Shown: in pieces, positions 32,289-40,999 of the stretch
Layout of the letters: each line of letters begins with the position of its first letter
Numbering within the stretch: position 1 is the first letter of the stretch
Assembly (NCBI GenBank): GCA_004556395.1
Contig: SFHK01000018.1
Coordinates: 1 to 64,000 of the forward strand
DNA from: Clostridiales bacterium
Lineage (GTDB): Bacteria; Bacillota; Clostridia; Christensenellales; Aristaeellaceae
Length of the DNA: 64,000 nt
Direction of reading: 5' to 3'
Made by a program: the position numbers and the translations under genes
The notes under the pieces: generated by a model
Told to the model about the DNA's origin: nothing
What the model saw: only the letters and a program-made list of their open reading frames with translations
Databases searched by the model: none

Positions 32289-34019
32289 CTAATCGAGCTT
32301 CGCGAGCAGCGCTTGAATCTGCTGGTTCAGCCGCTTTCTCTCTTCCGCGTCGGCCGTTTTGGCCCGCGCGGCGTACAGATTTATCTGTTGGTTGATTCGA
32401 ATCTGGCGGATTCGGTGCAGCAGCTCCTCGGCCAGACTCATCGCCTTTTCCTTATTTTCGGGCAGCGGCTCGAAGTTAATCGCTTCCAGCGCTTCCCTTG
32501 ACTGTTCCTCCGGAATTTCGCCGATAAAATCCCTCGCCTTCATTCCGGAAGACAGATATTCGAACATATCGGCATACAGGCCGCTGTCAAAGTCGTCCTT
32601 CATCAGCATGTCGGCCGGAATCATTCCGCTGTTCAGAAGCGCGATCAGCTGCATCTGCGCAAGCTGCAGCTCCGAACGCTTTTCCGGCGCGACCGCGGGC
32701 GTGCGCGGCCTTGGCGCTTCCTCGGCCTTTGGCGGCGCGGACTGCCCGATCTGCCGCAGCAGCACGTCCCGCGAATAGCCGGTGTCGTGCGCCAGCTTCT
32801 GAAGGTAGTTTTCCAGTTCCACCGGGTTTTGCACACTTCGCAGGATCTCGCAGCAGCGAATCGTGTACTGCGTGCGATCCTCCTGCACGCTGATGTCCAT
32901 GCCGTCGCGCGCGCGCATCATGCGATATTCCGCCGGTTCGATCTTCTTGAGCCCATTCCACGCCTCCGCGCCGTTGGCGCGAACGAACTCGTCCGGATCC
33001 ATACCGCCCGGGTAGTCGATCACGCGCGCCGGTACGCCCTGCGCTCCCAGAATATCCAGCGCGCGCAGCGCCGCCTTGCGCCCCGCGCCGTCGCCGTCGT
33101 AGCTGATCCAGACCTCCGGCGCGTAGCGCTTCATCAGCCGCGCCTGTTCCTCTGTCAGCGCCGTGCCCAGCGTGGCGACGACGCCCGGGATGCCGTACTT
33201 CAAAAGCGACACCGTGTCCATATACCCTTCCACGAGTACCAGCCGTTTGAGCCCATGCTCCTTACGGGCGAAGTTCAGCGCGTAGAGACCGTTTCGCTTG
33301 TTGAACACCGGCGTATCCGACGTGTTCAGGTACTTGGGATTGCCGTCGCCCATGATGCGCCCGCCAAAGCCGAGCACCTTTCCCTGCGGGTTCAGGATGG
33401 GAAAGATGACGCGCTCGCGGAACATATCGTACCTGCGCCCGTCCTTCTGGCCGCAGAGCCACGCCGCGTCGATCACCTCGTCGTCGAACCCGGCCTCCTT
33501 CAGCGCGCGATACAGCGTATCGCCGCCGTGCGGCGACGCGCCAAGGCCGAAGCGACGAATGTCGCTGTCCGTCAGACCGCGGGAGTACAGATACTTGAGC
33601 GCCATGCTCCCCTCGGGCTTCCAGATCAGCTGATGGAAGAACCGCGCGGCCAGCAGGTTCGCTTCATAAATCTTCTCGCGCAGCTGCCGGTTTCTGTCCT
33701 CCGTGACGGTCGATTCCAGCCTGTCCGGCATAGGCATGTGCGCCCGGTCGGCCAAAAGCTCCACCGCCTCCATGAATTCCAGGTGATCGTACTCCATAAC
33801 GAATCCTATGACATTGCCGCCCTTGTGGCAACCAAAGCAGTAAAACATCTGACTGTCGGTGTCCACCTTGAAGGACGGCGTCTTTTCGTTATGGAAAGGG
33901 CAACAGGCCCACAGGTATCTGCCTTTTCGCTTCAGCTGCACGCGCTCGCCGACGATCTCTTCGATGCTCACATGGGAACGAAGTTCATCCAGCCATGCGG
34001 AAGGAAGCCTTGAGGACAT
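32289..34019 (-). CDS. dnaG: DNA primase
   Basis: A 576-residue primase. It has an N-terminal CHC2 zinc finger (CCPFHNEKTPSF and FYCFGCHKGGNVI), a central RNA polymerase domain with FGGRIMGDGNPKYLN, and the TOPRIM motifs LVLVEGYMDTVSL and WISYDGDGAGRKAAL. A C-terminal helicase-binding part follows. It makes the RNA primers of replication forks. AAGGTG lies 6 bases before the ATG. First gene of the operon to 28960. Confidence 0.97.
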   Translation of the reverse strand: MSSRLPSAWLDELRSHVSIEEIVGERVQLKRKGRYLWACCPFHNEKTPSFKVDTDSQMFYCFGCHKGGNVIGFVMEYDHLEFMEAVELLADRAHMPMPDRLESTVTEDRNRQLREKIYEANLLAARFFHQLIWKPEGSMALKYLYSRGLTDSDIRRFGLGASPHGGDTLYRALKEAGFDDEVIDAAWLCGQKDGRRYDMFRERVIFPILNPQGKVLGFGGRIMGDGNPKYLNTSDTPVFNKRNGLYALNFARKEHGLKRLVLVEGYMDTVSLLKYGIPGVVATLGTALTEEQARLMKRYAPEVWISYDGDGAGRKAALRALDILGAQGVPARVIDYPGGMDPDEFVRANGAEAWNGLKKIEPAEYRMMRARDGMDISVQEDRTQYTIRCCEILRSVQNPVELENYLQKLAHDTGYSRDVLLRQIGQSAPPKAEEAPRPRTPAVAPEKRSELQLAQMQLIALLNSGMIPADMLMKDDFDSGLYADMFEYLSSGMKARDFIGEIPEEQSREALEAINFEPLPENKEKAMSLAEELLHRIRQIRINQQINLYAARAKTADAEERKRLNQQIQALLAKLD

Positions 34020-34265
34020 AGTTCACCTTCACCCTTTATTGTTCCGGCCGTTTCCTGTTTGCTTCTTATTCGCGATTCGCAATCTTTTTTCCTGCCTGTT
34101 CTTCGACTTTCGACAATTTTCACGCAGGAAATCCTTCCCGCGGAAAAACCATCCATGCCGAAGCACCTTTCAGTATATCCATTTCACGGGATATATACCA
34201 CAAATGTGTCTCATTTCCTGCAAAAATACAAAGTTTTACATTTTTACGGCCAAAATAGACAGAAA
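34020..34265. other. AT-rich leader region of the dnaG operon
   Basis: This spacer holds no recognisable gene. On the minus strand a TATACT lies near 34171..34176 without a convincing -35 box, so the promoter may need another sigma or an activator. The terminator of the preceding gene occupies the right end. Confidence 0.4.
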
Positions 34266-34297
34266 GAGCCGCCGTACCCTTAGCGATACGACGGCTC
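34266..34297 (-). terminator. terminator of the PrsA-like gene
   Basis: On the minus strand an 11-pair stem with one mismatch (GAGCCGTCGTA with TACGGCGGCTC) is followed by TTTCTGTCTATTTT, 15 bases after the stop. Confidence 0.7.
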
Positions 34298-34311
34298 CAC
34301 CCGTTCCCGGC

Positions 34312-35736
34312 TTATTTGATTACCCAGTTTTCGAAGGAATACTCCGGCTTTGCCTCTTCCACCCAGGCTTCCACCTGCGCGTTGTAGACGGTTTCCTTCT
34401 TCTCGTCCAGCGCGGCCTTCGCGGCGGCGTCCTTCACATTTTCAAACGAAACCACGCCCGCTTCCGGCTTGGACTCATACTTCACAATGTGCACGCCCAT
34501 GGAGCTGAGGAACGGCGCGGAATACTCGCCCACGTTTTCCAGCGCCACCGATTCCCGCAGGAACGCGGAATCCCACGTCGTGGAGGTCTCGTACACCAGA
34601 TAGCCGCGCTCGCGGATGCCGTCCTGCTTGGAGCCGGGATCGTCGGAATACTTCTCGATCAGCTCGTCAATCGGCGTTCCGGCCTCGATTCCGGCGGTCA
34701 CCTCATCGAGCTTCTCCTGTACGTTGGCCCACACGGCCTGCTCGTTCGCTTCCAGCTCGGTCTGCTTCGCAGCCAGCTCAGCCTGCTTCGCGGTCAGCTG
34801 ATCGTTCAGCGTCTGTGCCGCCGCGTCGGAAGACGTGGCTTCAGCCGCCGTCGCTTCCCGCTGCCCGGCAATCTGCTTTTCGAGGTCGCTGGCCTCCTTT
34901 TCCAGTGCGGAGACGGCGCTCTGCGCCTCGGTGTAGGCGTTCATCACCGCGTCCTCCGGCTTCAGAAACACATGCTTGATGTAGCGATAGCCCTCCGGCA
35001 TGTAGTAGATCGTCTGGTTCTTATTGCCGACGCTTTCCAGACTGGCCGGCTTGTCGGTGTACGCAGTCTTCGCTTCCTCGCTCAGCTTGTCGTACTCAGC
35101 CTTGATTTCCTCTTCCGTGACGGCCGTGTCCTTGTTGACGACGCTTTCCAGGCGCTCCTTCACGCGGTCGCCGTACACGGCTCTGTAAACCGTGTCCTCG
35201 GAAATGCCGGAGGTCTTCAGTATGGCCACGGCTTCGTCGTGGGAAGAGCCGTTGCTCTCGGCGTTTTCAACGTAGGTGTTGTACTCGTTAGTCGCGTCGG
35301 TCTGAATGGCGGCCAGCTCTTCCTCGGTGAAGGCTGCAAAGCCCAGATCGAGCATCTTCTGATCGAGCACGCGGGTCTTGACGATTTCCTTCACCACGTT
35401 GTCGCGCACGCGGGCAGCGTCCTCCGCCGTGATGCTCTGCGATTCGCTGATACCGAACATGCTGGCCATGTAGTTCATGTAGGTGACATAGCTGGAATAC
35501 ATGTCCATCTGCTCGTTATAGGCGTCCACCGCGTCGCCCTTGGTAACGACTCTGTCGCCATAGTACATGGCCAGAACCGTAGCCATATCGGCTTCATACG
35601 CGGCCTGTTCCGCCGCGGCCTTTTCGGCTTCCTGCTGCTTCACGTATTCCGGGTCGGTGCGAATCAGGTTGCAGCCGCACAGAAGCAGGCAGACGGCCAG
35701 GGCAAGGGACAACAGTTTCATGGTTCTTGAACGCAT
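34312..35736 (-). CDS. PrsA-like foldase lipoprotein with coiled-coil insertion
   Basis: A 474-residue lipoprotein. The signal peptide ends in LLLCGC (Cys near residue 22). A SurA/PrsA-type helical N-domain runs to about residue 230, then the parvulin-type peptidyl-prolyl isomerase domain begins (YRYIKHVFLKPEDA). About 85 residues of predicted coiled coil (ALEKEASDLEKQIAGQ, later LNDQLTAKQAELAAKQTELE) interrupt it before it resumes (TPIDELIEKYSDDPGS, then RERGYLVYETST). It should help secreted proteins fold outside the membrane. ATG 35736 follows GGAGG. A MITE lies just upstream. Confidence 0.8.
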   Translation of the reverse strand: MRSRTMKLLSLALAVCLLLCGCNLIRTDPEYVKQQEAEKAAAEQAAYEADMATVLAMYYGDRVVTKGDAVDAYNEQMDMYSSYVTYMNYMASMFGISESQSITAEDAARVRDNVVKEIVKTRVLDQKMLDLGFAAFTEEELAAIQTDATNEYNTYVENAESNGSSHDEAVAILKTSGISEDTVYRAVYGDRVKERLESVVNKDTAVTEEEIKAEYDKLSEEAKTAYTDKPASLESVGNKNQTIYYMPEGYRYIKHVFLKPEDAVMNAYTEAQSAVSALEKEASDLEKQIAGQREATAAEATSSDAAAQTLNDQLTAKQAELAAKQTELEANEQAVWANVQEKLDEVTAGIEAGTPIDELIEKYSDDPGSKQDGIRERGYLVYETSTTWDSAFLRESVALENVGEYSAPFLSSMGVHIVKYESKPEAGVVSFENVKDAAAKAALDEKKETVYNAQVEAWVEEAKPEYSFENWVIK

Positions 35737-35779
35737 TCGTATCTTCCTCCACTTAGCGCCTTCGGCGCAAACTCGCTTC

Positions 35780-35942
35780 TAAGGCAACGCTGCGCAAATG
35801 AGGTGGTCGGCCGGCGAATGGATTTTTCGTCAGAGGCAAATGAAAATTTCGAAGGTTTACTGGAGGTAAATCGAGAAATTTTCATGCCGCAGATGGCGGA
35901 AAAGACTTCGCCCGACGCGCCGCCGAATTGTGCGTTGTGCCA
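35780..35942. mobile_element. MITE-like element, copy 2 (about 163 bases)
   Basis: Same interior as 28735..28902, including GAGGTGGTCGGCCGGCGAAT and TTTCGAAGGTTTACTGGAGG, with scattered substitutions. The left end AAGGCAACGCTGCGC is clear; the right end is worn. It was inserted between two minus-strand genes and now provides the 3' end of the gene at 35882..36322. Confidence 0.75.
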
Positions 35943-36322
35943 GGCTTCAGCGTTTGAATCTCAATCCTTCCCGCCTTCGTCCGGCGCAGCGCGCGCAGAA
36001 TCCGCCGCTCGATTCCCTCCTCCATGTCCTCCGGAAGGAACACGTCGATCGGCGCGCAGACGGCGAACAGGTTCCCGCCGCACGCGCCCAGCGCGCGGAA
36101 GAAGCCATCCGCGTCCGTCCCGCCGCAGGGATACAGCCACAGCGCGTCCGGCGCGAAGCGCTGGGCAAGCATCAGAACGACCGCGCAGCCGTCGCCCTCG
36201 CCAAACAGCGTCAGCCTTTCATTCCGTCTCCGCATCCGCTGAAACACGTCCGCCGCCTCGCCGTATCGGTCGCCCGGCCTTTCCTCCGCTCCCCGGATCA
36301 CCAGCAGCGCTCCCCTCTCCAT
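35882..36322 (-). CDS. small alpha/beta-hydrolase-like protein with MITE-derived C-terminus
   Basis: The 146-residue protein is not recognised with certainty. RLTLFGEGDGCAVVLMLAQR resembles an alpha/beta hydrolase elbow strand and helix, but the nucleophile position reads Asp in GEGDG, not Ser. A DVFLPEDMEEGIERRIL segment follows, as in a late strand before the catalytic acid. The last 18 or so residues, from about THNSAARRAK, are encoded by the MITE and are not native, so the original 3' end has been lost. GGGAGGTG precedes ATG 36322. It may be a truncated, dying gene. Confidence 0.55.
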   Translation of the reverse strand: MERGALLVIRGAEERPGDRYGEAADVFQRMRRRNERLTLFGEGDGCAVVLMLAQRFAPDALWLYPCGGTDADGFFRALGACGGNLFAVCAPIDVFLPEDMEEGIERRILRALRRTKAGRIEIQTLKPGTTHNSAARRAKSFPPSAA

Positions 36323-36370
36323 CTGCCCACCTCCCGCAACTTTCTATGCCCGAACGCGCGGAATATGCAA

Positions 36371-36402
36371 AAGAGGGAGACGCCGTTTCGCGTCTCCCTC
36401 TT
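36371..36402 (-). terminator. terminator of the EF-G-like gene
   Basis: AAGAGGGAGACGC and GCGTCTCCCTCTT form a perfect 13-pair stem; on the minus strand TTTTGCATATT follows. It lies 14 bases after the stop. Confidence 0.9.
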
Positions 36403-36416
36403 GGGAATGCAGGGAA

Positions 36417-38498
36417 TTATTCCTCTTCTTCCTCTTCCTTCTTGGCGGACTCGATGATCTTCTTGGCGTCCGTCGCGGGAACTTCCTCGTAGCGCTCAAA
36501 TCTCATGGTGAAGGAGCCGCGGGACTGGGTGAGGGAGCGGAGGTCGGTCGCGTACTTGAACATTTCGCTCTGCGGAACCTCAGCCGTCACGCACTGCTGG
36601 CCGTCCACCTGATCCATGCCCATGATGCGGCCGCGGCGCTTGTTGATGTCGCCGATGATGTCGCCCATGTACTCGTCGGGAATCATGACTTCCACGTGAT
36701 AGATGGGCTCGAGCAGCACGGGGCTGGCCTGATCCAGCTGCTTGAACGCCAGACGGGCAGCCGTCTTGAACGCCATTTCAGAGGAGTCGACCGGGTGATA
36801 GGAACCGTCGTGCAGCTTCGCGGTCAGGCCGACCACCGGGAATCCGGCGAGAACGCCCTTCTTGATGTTGTCGCGCAGACCCTTTTCAACGGCCGGGATG
36901 AAGTTGCGCGGTACGACGCCGCCGACAACCGCGTCTTCAAAGATGAAGTCGGTGTTGGTGGGATCGTCGTTCGGGCGGAACTCGATAACGACGTCGCCGA
37001 ACTGGCCGTGTCCGCCGGACTGCTTCTTATGGCGGCCGCGAACGTCGATCTTCTTGCGGATGGTCTCACGGTACGGGATCTTGGGATCCTGCAGAATGCA
37101 CTCTACGCCGAACTTGCTCTGCAGCTTCTTGGCGACCACGTCGATGTGGGTCTCGCCCAGACCGCTGATCAGGGATTCGGTGGTTTCCGCGTCCTTGGTG
37201 ACGGTGATGGTCGGGTCTTCTTCCATCAGACGCGCCAGACCCGAGAAGATCTTGTCTTCCTCGCCCGCCTTCTTGGCATACACGGCCATGGAGATGCAGG
37301 GAGCCGGGAACTCGATCTCGGGGAACTTGATGGGCTTGGCCGGGTCGCACAGGGTGTTGCCGGTGGCGACGGAGGCCAGCTTGGCCAGCGCGCAGATGTC
37401 ACCCGCGACGACCTTGGTGGTAGCCGTGGTCTTCTTGCCGAGCATGAAGTACACGGTGCCGGGCTTCTCGGTCTTCTCGGCATTGGCATTGTACAGCATG
37501 GTGTCGCTGGTGAGCACGCCGGAATTGATTTTGAGCAGGCTCAGCTTGCCGACGAACGGGTCAGCCAGCGTCTTGAAGACCTGCGCGGAGAAGGGCTCGC
37601 CGTCCCTGCAGACGCGAACTTCTTTTTCGCCGGACTTCGGGTTCACGCCCTCGATCTCCCTGTCCGCCGGGGACGGCAGCAGGTCGACGATGTTGTCCAG
37701 CAGCTTGCCCAGACCCACGCGGGTCAGGGAATCGCAGCACACGACTGGAACGACGGAGCCGTCCATGATGCCCTTGCGCAGACCGCGCATGGTATCCTCA
37801 GGAGAGAGCTCCATCTCTTCGAAATACTTCTCCATCAGTTCTTCGTCCGCACCGGCGGCCGCTTCCATGATGGCTTCACGGGCGGATTCCACTTCGCCGG
37901 ACACGAAATCCGGAATCGGGATCTCCTTCAGGGTCTTGCCTTCGCCGGTGAACGCCTTGTTTTCAAGCACGCACACAACGCCGGTGAACTGGCCCTTTTC
38001 CACAATCGGAACCTCGATGGGCGCGATGTGGCTGCCGTACTTGTCGGTGATGGTGGCCAGCGCCTTTTCGAAGTTGGCGTTTTCACGGCTCATGTTGTTG
38101 ATGACGATCATGCGGGGCGTGTGAGACTTGTCGCACTGCGTCCAGGCCTTCTCCGCGCCGACGTCCAGACCGCCGACCGCGCCCACGGTGATCAGCGCGC
38201 CTTCGCACACGCGCAGCGGGCCCATCATTTCGCCGGCAAAATCGAAGTAGCCGGGAATGTCGACGAGGTTGATTTTGGTGTCCTTATACTCCAGGGGCGC
38301 CAGCGCCGCAGAAATGGAAATCTGACGGCGAATCTCCTCCGGATCGTAGTCGGTCGTCGCGGTGCCGTTTTCTACGCGGCCCTGACGATCAACGACGCCA
38401 GTCGTGTAAAGAAGAGCTTCGACCAGCGTGGTCTTGCCTTCGCCGCCGTGTCCCAGCACGGCGATATTGCGGATGTTTTTAGCCTGATAATCCTTCAT
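36417..38498 (-). CDS. EF-G-like translational GTPase with altered G4 motif
   Basis: A 693-residue member of the elongation factor G family. The P-loop is GHGGEGKTTLVEALLY and G3 is DIPGYFDFAGE, with Tyr in place of the His of classical EF-G; both features mark the EF-G-2-like subfamily. G4, usually NKMD, reads NNMS in MIVINNMSRENANF, so the Lys and the base-reading Asp are gone. Domains II to V follow, including RGRHKKQSGGHGQFGDV and the domain V end RSLTQSRGSFTMRF, and a run of Glu closes the protein. The role is unclear; it is not in a str operon. Loss of Asp may change nucleotide choice. Confidence 0.85.
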   Translation of the reverse strand: MKDYQAKNIRNIAVLGHGGEGKTTLVEALLYTTGVVDRQGRVENGTATTDYDPEEIRRQISISAALAPLEYKDTKINLVDIPGYFDFAGEMMGPLRVCEGALITVGAVGGLDVGAEKAWTQCDKSHTPRMIVINNMSRENANFEKALATITDKYGSHIAPIEVPIVEKGQFTGVVCVLENKAFTGEGKTLKEIPIPDFVSGEVESAREAIMEAAAGADEELMEKYFEEMELSPEDTMRGLRKGIMDGSVVPVVCCDSLTRVGLGKLLDNIVDLLPSPADREIEGVNPKSGEKEVRVCRDGEPFSAQVFKTLADPFVGKLSLLKINSGVLTSDTMLYNANAEKTEKPGTVYFMLGKKTTATTKVVAGDICALAKLASVATGNTLCDPAKPIKFPEIEFPAPCISMAVYAKKAGEEDKIFSGLARLMEEDPTITVTKDAETTESLISGLGETHIDVVAKKLQSKFGVECILQDPKIPYRETIRKKIDVRGRHKKQSGGHGQFGDVVIEFRPNDDPTNTDFIFEDAVVGGVVPRNFIPAVEKGLRDNIKKGVLAGFPVVGLTAKLHDGSYHPVDSSEMAFKTAARLAFKQLDQASPVLLEPIYHVEVMIPDEYMGDIIGDINKRRGRIMGMDQVDGQQCVTAEVPQSEMFKYATDLRSLTQSRGSFTMRFERYEEVPATDAKKIIESAKKEEEEEE

Positions 38499-38549
38499 TC
38501 AGTCTTTCCCCCTGTCTTTTCCGATCAAAAGATCATGTGCGCATAACGC

Positions 38550-38600
38550 CCACACAATACGCTATCTTGTATTGTAACATATTCGGTTAAATTTGAAAAG
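38550..38600 (-). promoter_or_regulatory. probable promoter of the EF-G-like gene
   Basis: On the minus strand TACAAT is preceded after 17 bases by TTTTCA (four of six matches to -35). Extent is approximate. Confidence 0.45.
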
Positions 38601-38647
38601 AGTTTTTTCTACTCACTCTCATATTTAACGGATTTCCTGCCGTTTTC

Positions 38648-39406
38648 TCATGGCTTTGTGGCCAGAAGACGCTCCATCAGGCGGATCACCGCCGGATTTT
38701 CCGCCGAGGAGAACAGCTGAATGCCACCCTCGCCTTCTTCCTTCAGCCAGCCGCGCTCCGAAAGCACGCGCCGAAGCTGGTGGCTGGTGCCCTCGTTGCC
38801 GTCAAACAGGCGAACGCCGGGCATAGCCTTCTGAATCGCGTCCTTCAGAAACACATAGTGCGTGCAGCCCAGCACCGCCGCGTCGAACCGGTAATCCCGG
38901 AACGGCGCGAGCACCTTCTGGAGAAACGCGTCCAGCTCCGCACCTTCGGTCACGCCGCGCTCCACATAGTCCATCAGCCCCGGGCACGGCACGGGCACGG
39001 CGTATTCGCCGTAGCGTTCCATCAGATGGCGGAACTTTTCCTGCCTGAGCGTCGCGCTGGTCGCCAGCACGGCGATCATGCCGTCCTTTCGAAAGAGCGA
39101 CGCGGGCTTCAGCGCGGGCTCCATGCCGATCACCGGAATGGACAGCTTCCCGCGCAGCGCCGCAGCGGCGGCCGAGGTGGCGGTGTTACAGGCAATCACA
39201 ATCGCCTTCACGTTCTTTTTCAGAAGAAAATCCGCGTCCGTCTCCGCAAGGCGCAGGATTTCCGGCTCCGGGCGCGTGCCGTACGGCGCGTTTTTATCGT
39301 CGCCAAAATAAATGAAATCCTCGCGCGGCAGGTCGGCGCGCATGTTTCTGAGCACGCTGATTCCGCCGATTCCGGAATCGAACACACCGATCGGACAATT
39401 CTTCAT
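38648..39406 (-). CDS. murI: glutamate racemase
   Basis: A 252-residue enzyme that makes D-glutamate for peptidoglycan. It shows PIGVFDSGIGGISVL at the start, the two catalytic cysteines in IACNTATSAA (about residue 73) and VLGCTHYVFL (about 183), and YFGDDKNAPYG. GAAGGAAG precedes the ATG. It lies downstream of yebC on the same strand, separated by a hairpin. Confidence 0.95.
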   Translation of the reverse strand: MKNCPIGVFDSGIGGISVLRNMRADLPREDFIYFGDDKNAPYGTRPEPEILRLAETDADFLLKKNVKAIVIACNTATSAAAAALRGKLSIPVIGMEPALKPASLFRKDGMIAVLATSATLRQEKFRHLMERYGEYAVPVPCPGLMDYVERGVTEGAELDAFLQKVLAPFRDYRFDAAVLGCTHYVFLKDAIQKAMPGVRLFDGNEGTSHQLRRVLSERGWLKEEGEGGIQLFSSAENPAVIRLMERLLATKP

Positions 39407-39448
39407 CGATTCACGCGCTTCCTTCTCGCCTGCTCCATCCGCTTCATG

Positions 39449-39480
39449 AAAAGCCGCCCCGCGGCAATCCGCGAAGCGGC
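39449..39480 (-). terminator. terminator between yebC and murI
   Basis: A nested GC-rich hairpin (GCCGC with GCGGC outside, CGCGG with CCGCG inside) followed on the minus strand by TTTT. It may only partly stop transcription into murI. Confidence 0.55.
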
Positions 39481-39497
39481 GATGGGATGCGGCGGAT

Positions 39498-40247
39498 TTA
39501 TTCCTCTTCCTCGGTCTCGGGCAGGTCGGCGTCGTGATACACGTTCTGCGTATCGTCGTAGTCGTCCAGCCAGTCGATCAGGCGGGTAATCTTTTCGGCC
39601 ATCTCGGGATCGCTGATCTCCGTGGTCATGTTGGGAACCATGGCGCGCTCGACGGAGAGGAAGGTGCAGCCCGCCTTTTCCAGGCTGTCGCGCACCGCGC
39701 TCAGGTCGTTGGGGTCGGTGTATATGACCGCGCTCTCGTCGCCCGCTTCCACGTCGTCCGCGCCGGCGTCCATGGCGAGCATCATCAGCTCGTCCTCGTC
39801 CAGACCCTTACTGTTGTCGATTTCGATTACACCCTTGCGGGTGAACTTATAGGATACGCAGCCGGAGCTTCCGAGAGAGCCGCCGCACTTGTCAAAGATG
39901 TGGCGCACTTCGCTGGCTGTGCGGTTGAGGTTGTCGGTTACGACCTCCACGATCACGGCGATGCCGCCGGGCGCGTAGCCTTCGTAGGTAACCTCTTTGT
40001 AGTTGTTGCCTTCGCCTTCGCCCGCCGCCTTCTTGATGGAGCGCATGATGTTTTCGTTGGGCATGTTGTTGGCCTTCGCCTTGGCCACGACGTCCTTCAG
40101 CTTGCTGTTGACGTTGGGATCGGCGCTGCCGCCCTCGCGCACGGCGATGGCGATTTCACGGCCAATCTTCGTAAAGATTTTGCCTCTCGCAGCGTCCGTC
40201 TTCTCCTTTTTGTGCTTTATGGTCGACCATTTATTGTGTCCTGACAT
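39498..40247 (-). CDS. yebC: YebC/PmpR family protein
   Basis: A 249-residue YebC-type protein. It has MSGHNKWSTIKHKKEKTDA at the start, NMPNENIMRSIKKAAGEG, TYEGYAPGGIAVIVEVVTDN and AGADDVE. The family was called a transcription regulator; recent work links members to ribosome function at proline-rich stretches. ATG 40247 follows AAGGGGGC. A long upstream extension of the frame lacks family similarity and crosses the promoter. Confidence 0.93.
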   Translation of the reverse strand: MSGHNKWSTIKHKKEKTDAARGKIFTKIGREIAIAVREGGSADPNVNSKLKDVVAKAKANNMPNENIMRSIKKAAGEGEGNNYKEVTYEGYAPGGIAVIVEVVTDNLNRTASEVRHIFDKCGGSLGSSGCVSYKFTRKGVIEIDNSKGLDEDELMMLAMDAGADDVEAGDESAVIYTDPNDLSAVRDSLEKAGCTFLSVERAMVPNMTTEISDPEMAEKITRLIDWLDDYDDTQNVYHDADLPETEEEE

Positions 40248-40280
40248 CGGAAAGCCCCCTTGAGCATGAAGTCTTCGTAT

Positions 40281-40310
40281 ATAATAACACAAATCCCGTT
40301 TTGCCGTCAA
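40281..40310 (-). promoter_or_regulatory. sigma-A promoter of yebC
   Basis: On the minus strand TTGACG, 18 bases, TATTAT, 34 bases before yebC. It is back to back with the recX promoter. Confidence 0.7.
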
Positions 40311-40319
40311 GAAATACGC

Positions 40320-40348
40320 TTGCAATCGCGCCACATTTTCCATAAAAT
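40320..40348 (+). promoter_or_regulatory. sigma-A promoter of recX
   Basis: TTGCAA, 17 bases, TAAAAT, 21 bases before recX. No LexA box was seen. Confidence 0.6.
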
Positions 40349-40369
40349 ATAACGTGAGGTGACGTGAAC

Positions 40370-40999
40370 ATGCCAATACTCACGGAAATTTCGGTAAATC
40401 GCACGCGCGCGACCCTGCTTTTTGACGACCGCACCCAGCTGACCGTCCGCAAAAGTGACCTTGCCGCCTGCCCCGTGCAGGTCGGAGACGAGGTCGATAC
40501 GGACGCCTACGCCGGCCGCGTGTGCGCGCATCAGTTCAAAGACAGCTTCGACGCGGCGCTGTCCATTCTGGATTACTCCGCGCGCACGGAGCGCGAAATC
40601 GAAAAGAAGCTGCTGGCAAAGGGCTTCCTGCCGGACTGCGTTTCCGCGGTGCTGGAACGCCTGCGCGAGACGCGCCTGATCGACGACCGGGAAATCGCCC
40701 TGCGCGCCGTCGAATTCGCTTCCGCCGGAAAGACCGGCATTTACGCCCTGAAACGAAAGCTGCGCGCCCGCGGCATCCGGGAATCGGACGTCGAGGACGC
40801 GCTTGAAACCATTTCCGATGAAGACCAGCTCGCAGCGGCCGCGGCCGTGGCGAAAAAGCTCGCTCCCCGCTATGAGGGACGCGACCCGCGCGAGGCGCAC
40901 GCGAAGCTTTCGCAGGCGCTGGCAAGGCGCGGCTTTTCGTGGAGCGTGATCGAACAGACGCTTCCCATGCCGGACATGGACGATACCGACTTTACTTGA
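40370..40999 (+). CDS. recX: RecX family regulator of RecA
   Basis: A 209-residue RecX with an N-terminal extension typical of Firmicutes and three helical repeats. ALSILDYSARTEREIEKKLL is the core signature, followed by LRETRLIDDREIALRAVEFA and LKRKLRARGI. RecX caps or disassembles RecA filaments. ATG 40370 is 8 bases after GAGGTG, so it is preferred to the GTG at 40364. Its end overlaps the convergent transporter gene by 8 bases. Confidence 0.88.
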   Translation: MPILTEISVNRTRATLLFDDRTQLTVRKSDLAACPVQVGDEVDTDAYAGRVCAHQFKDSFDAALSILDYSARTEREIEKKLLAKGFLPDCVSAVLERLRETRLIDDREIALRAVEFASAGKTGIYALKRKLRARGIRESDVEDALETISDEDQLAAAAAVAKKLAPRYEGRDPREAHAKLSQALARRGFSWSVIEQTLPMPDMDDTDFT

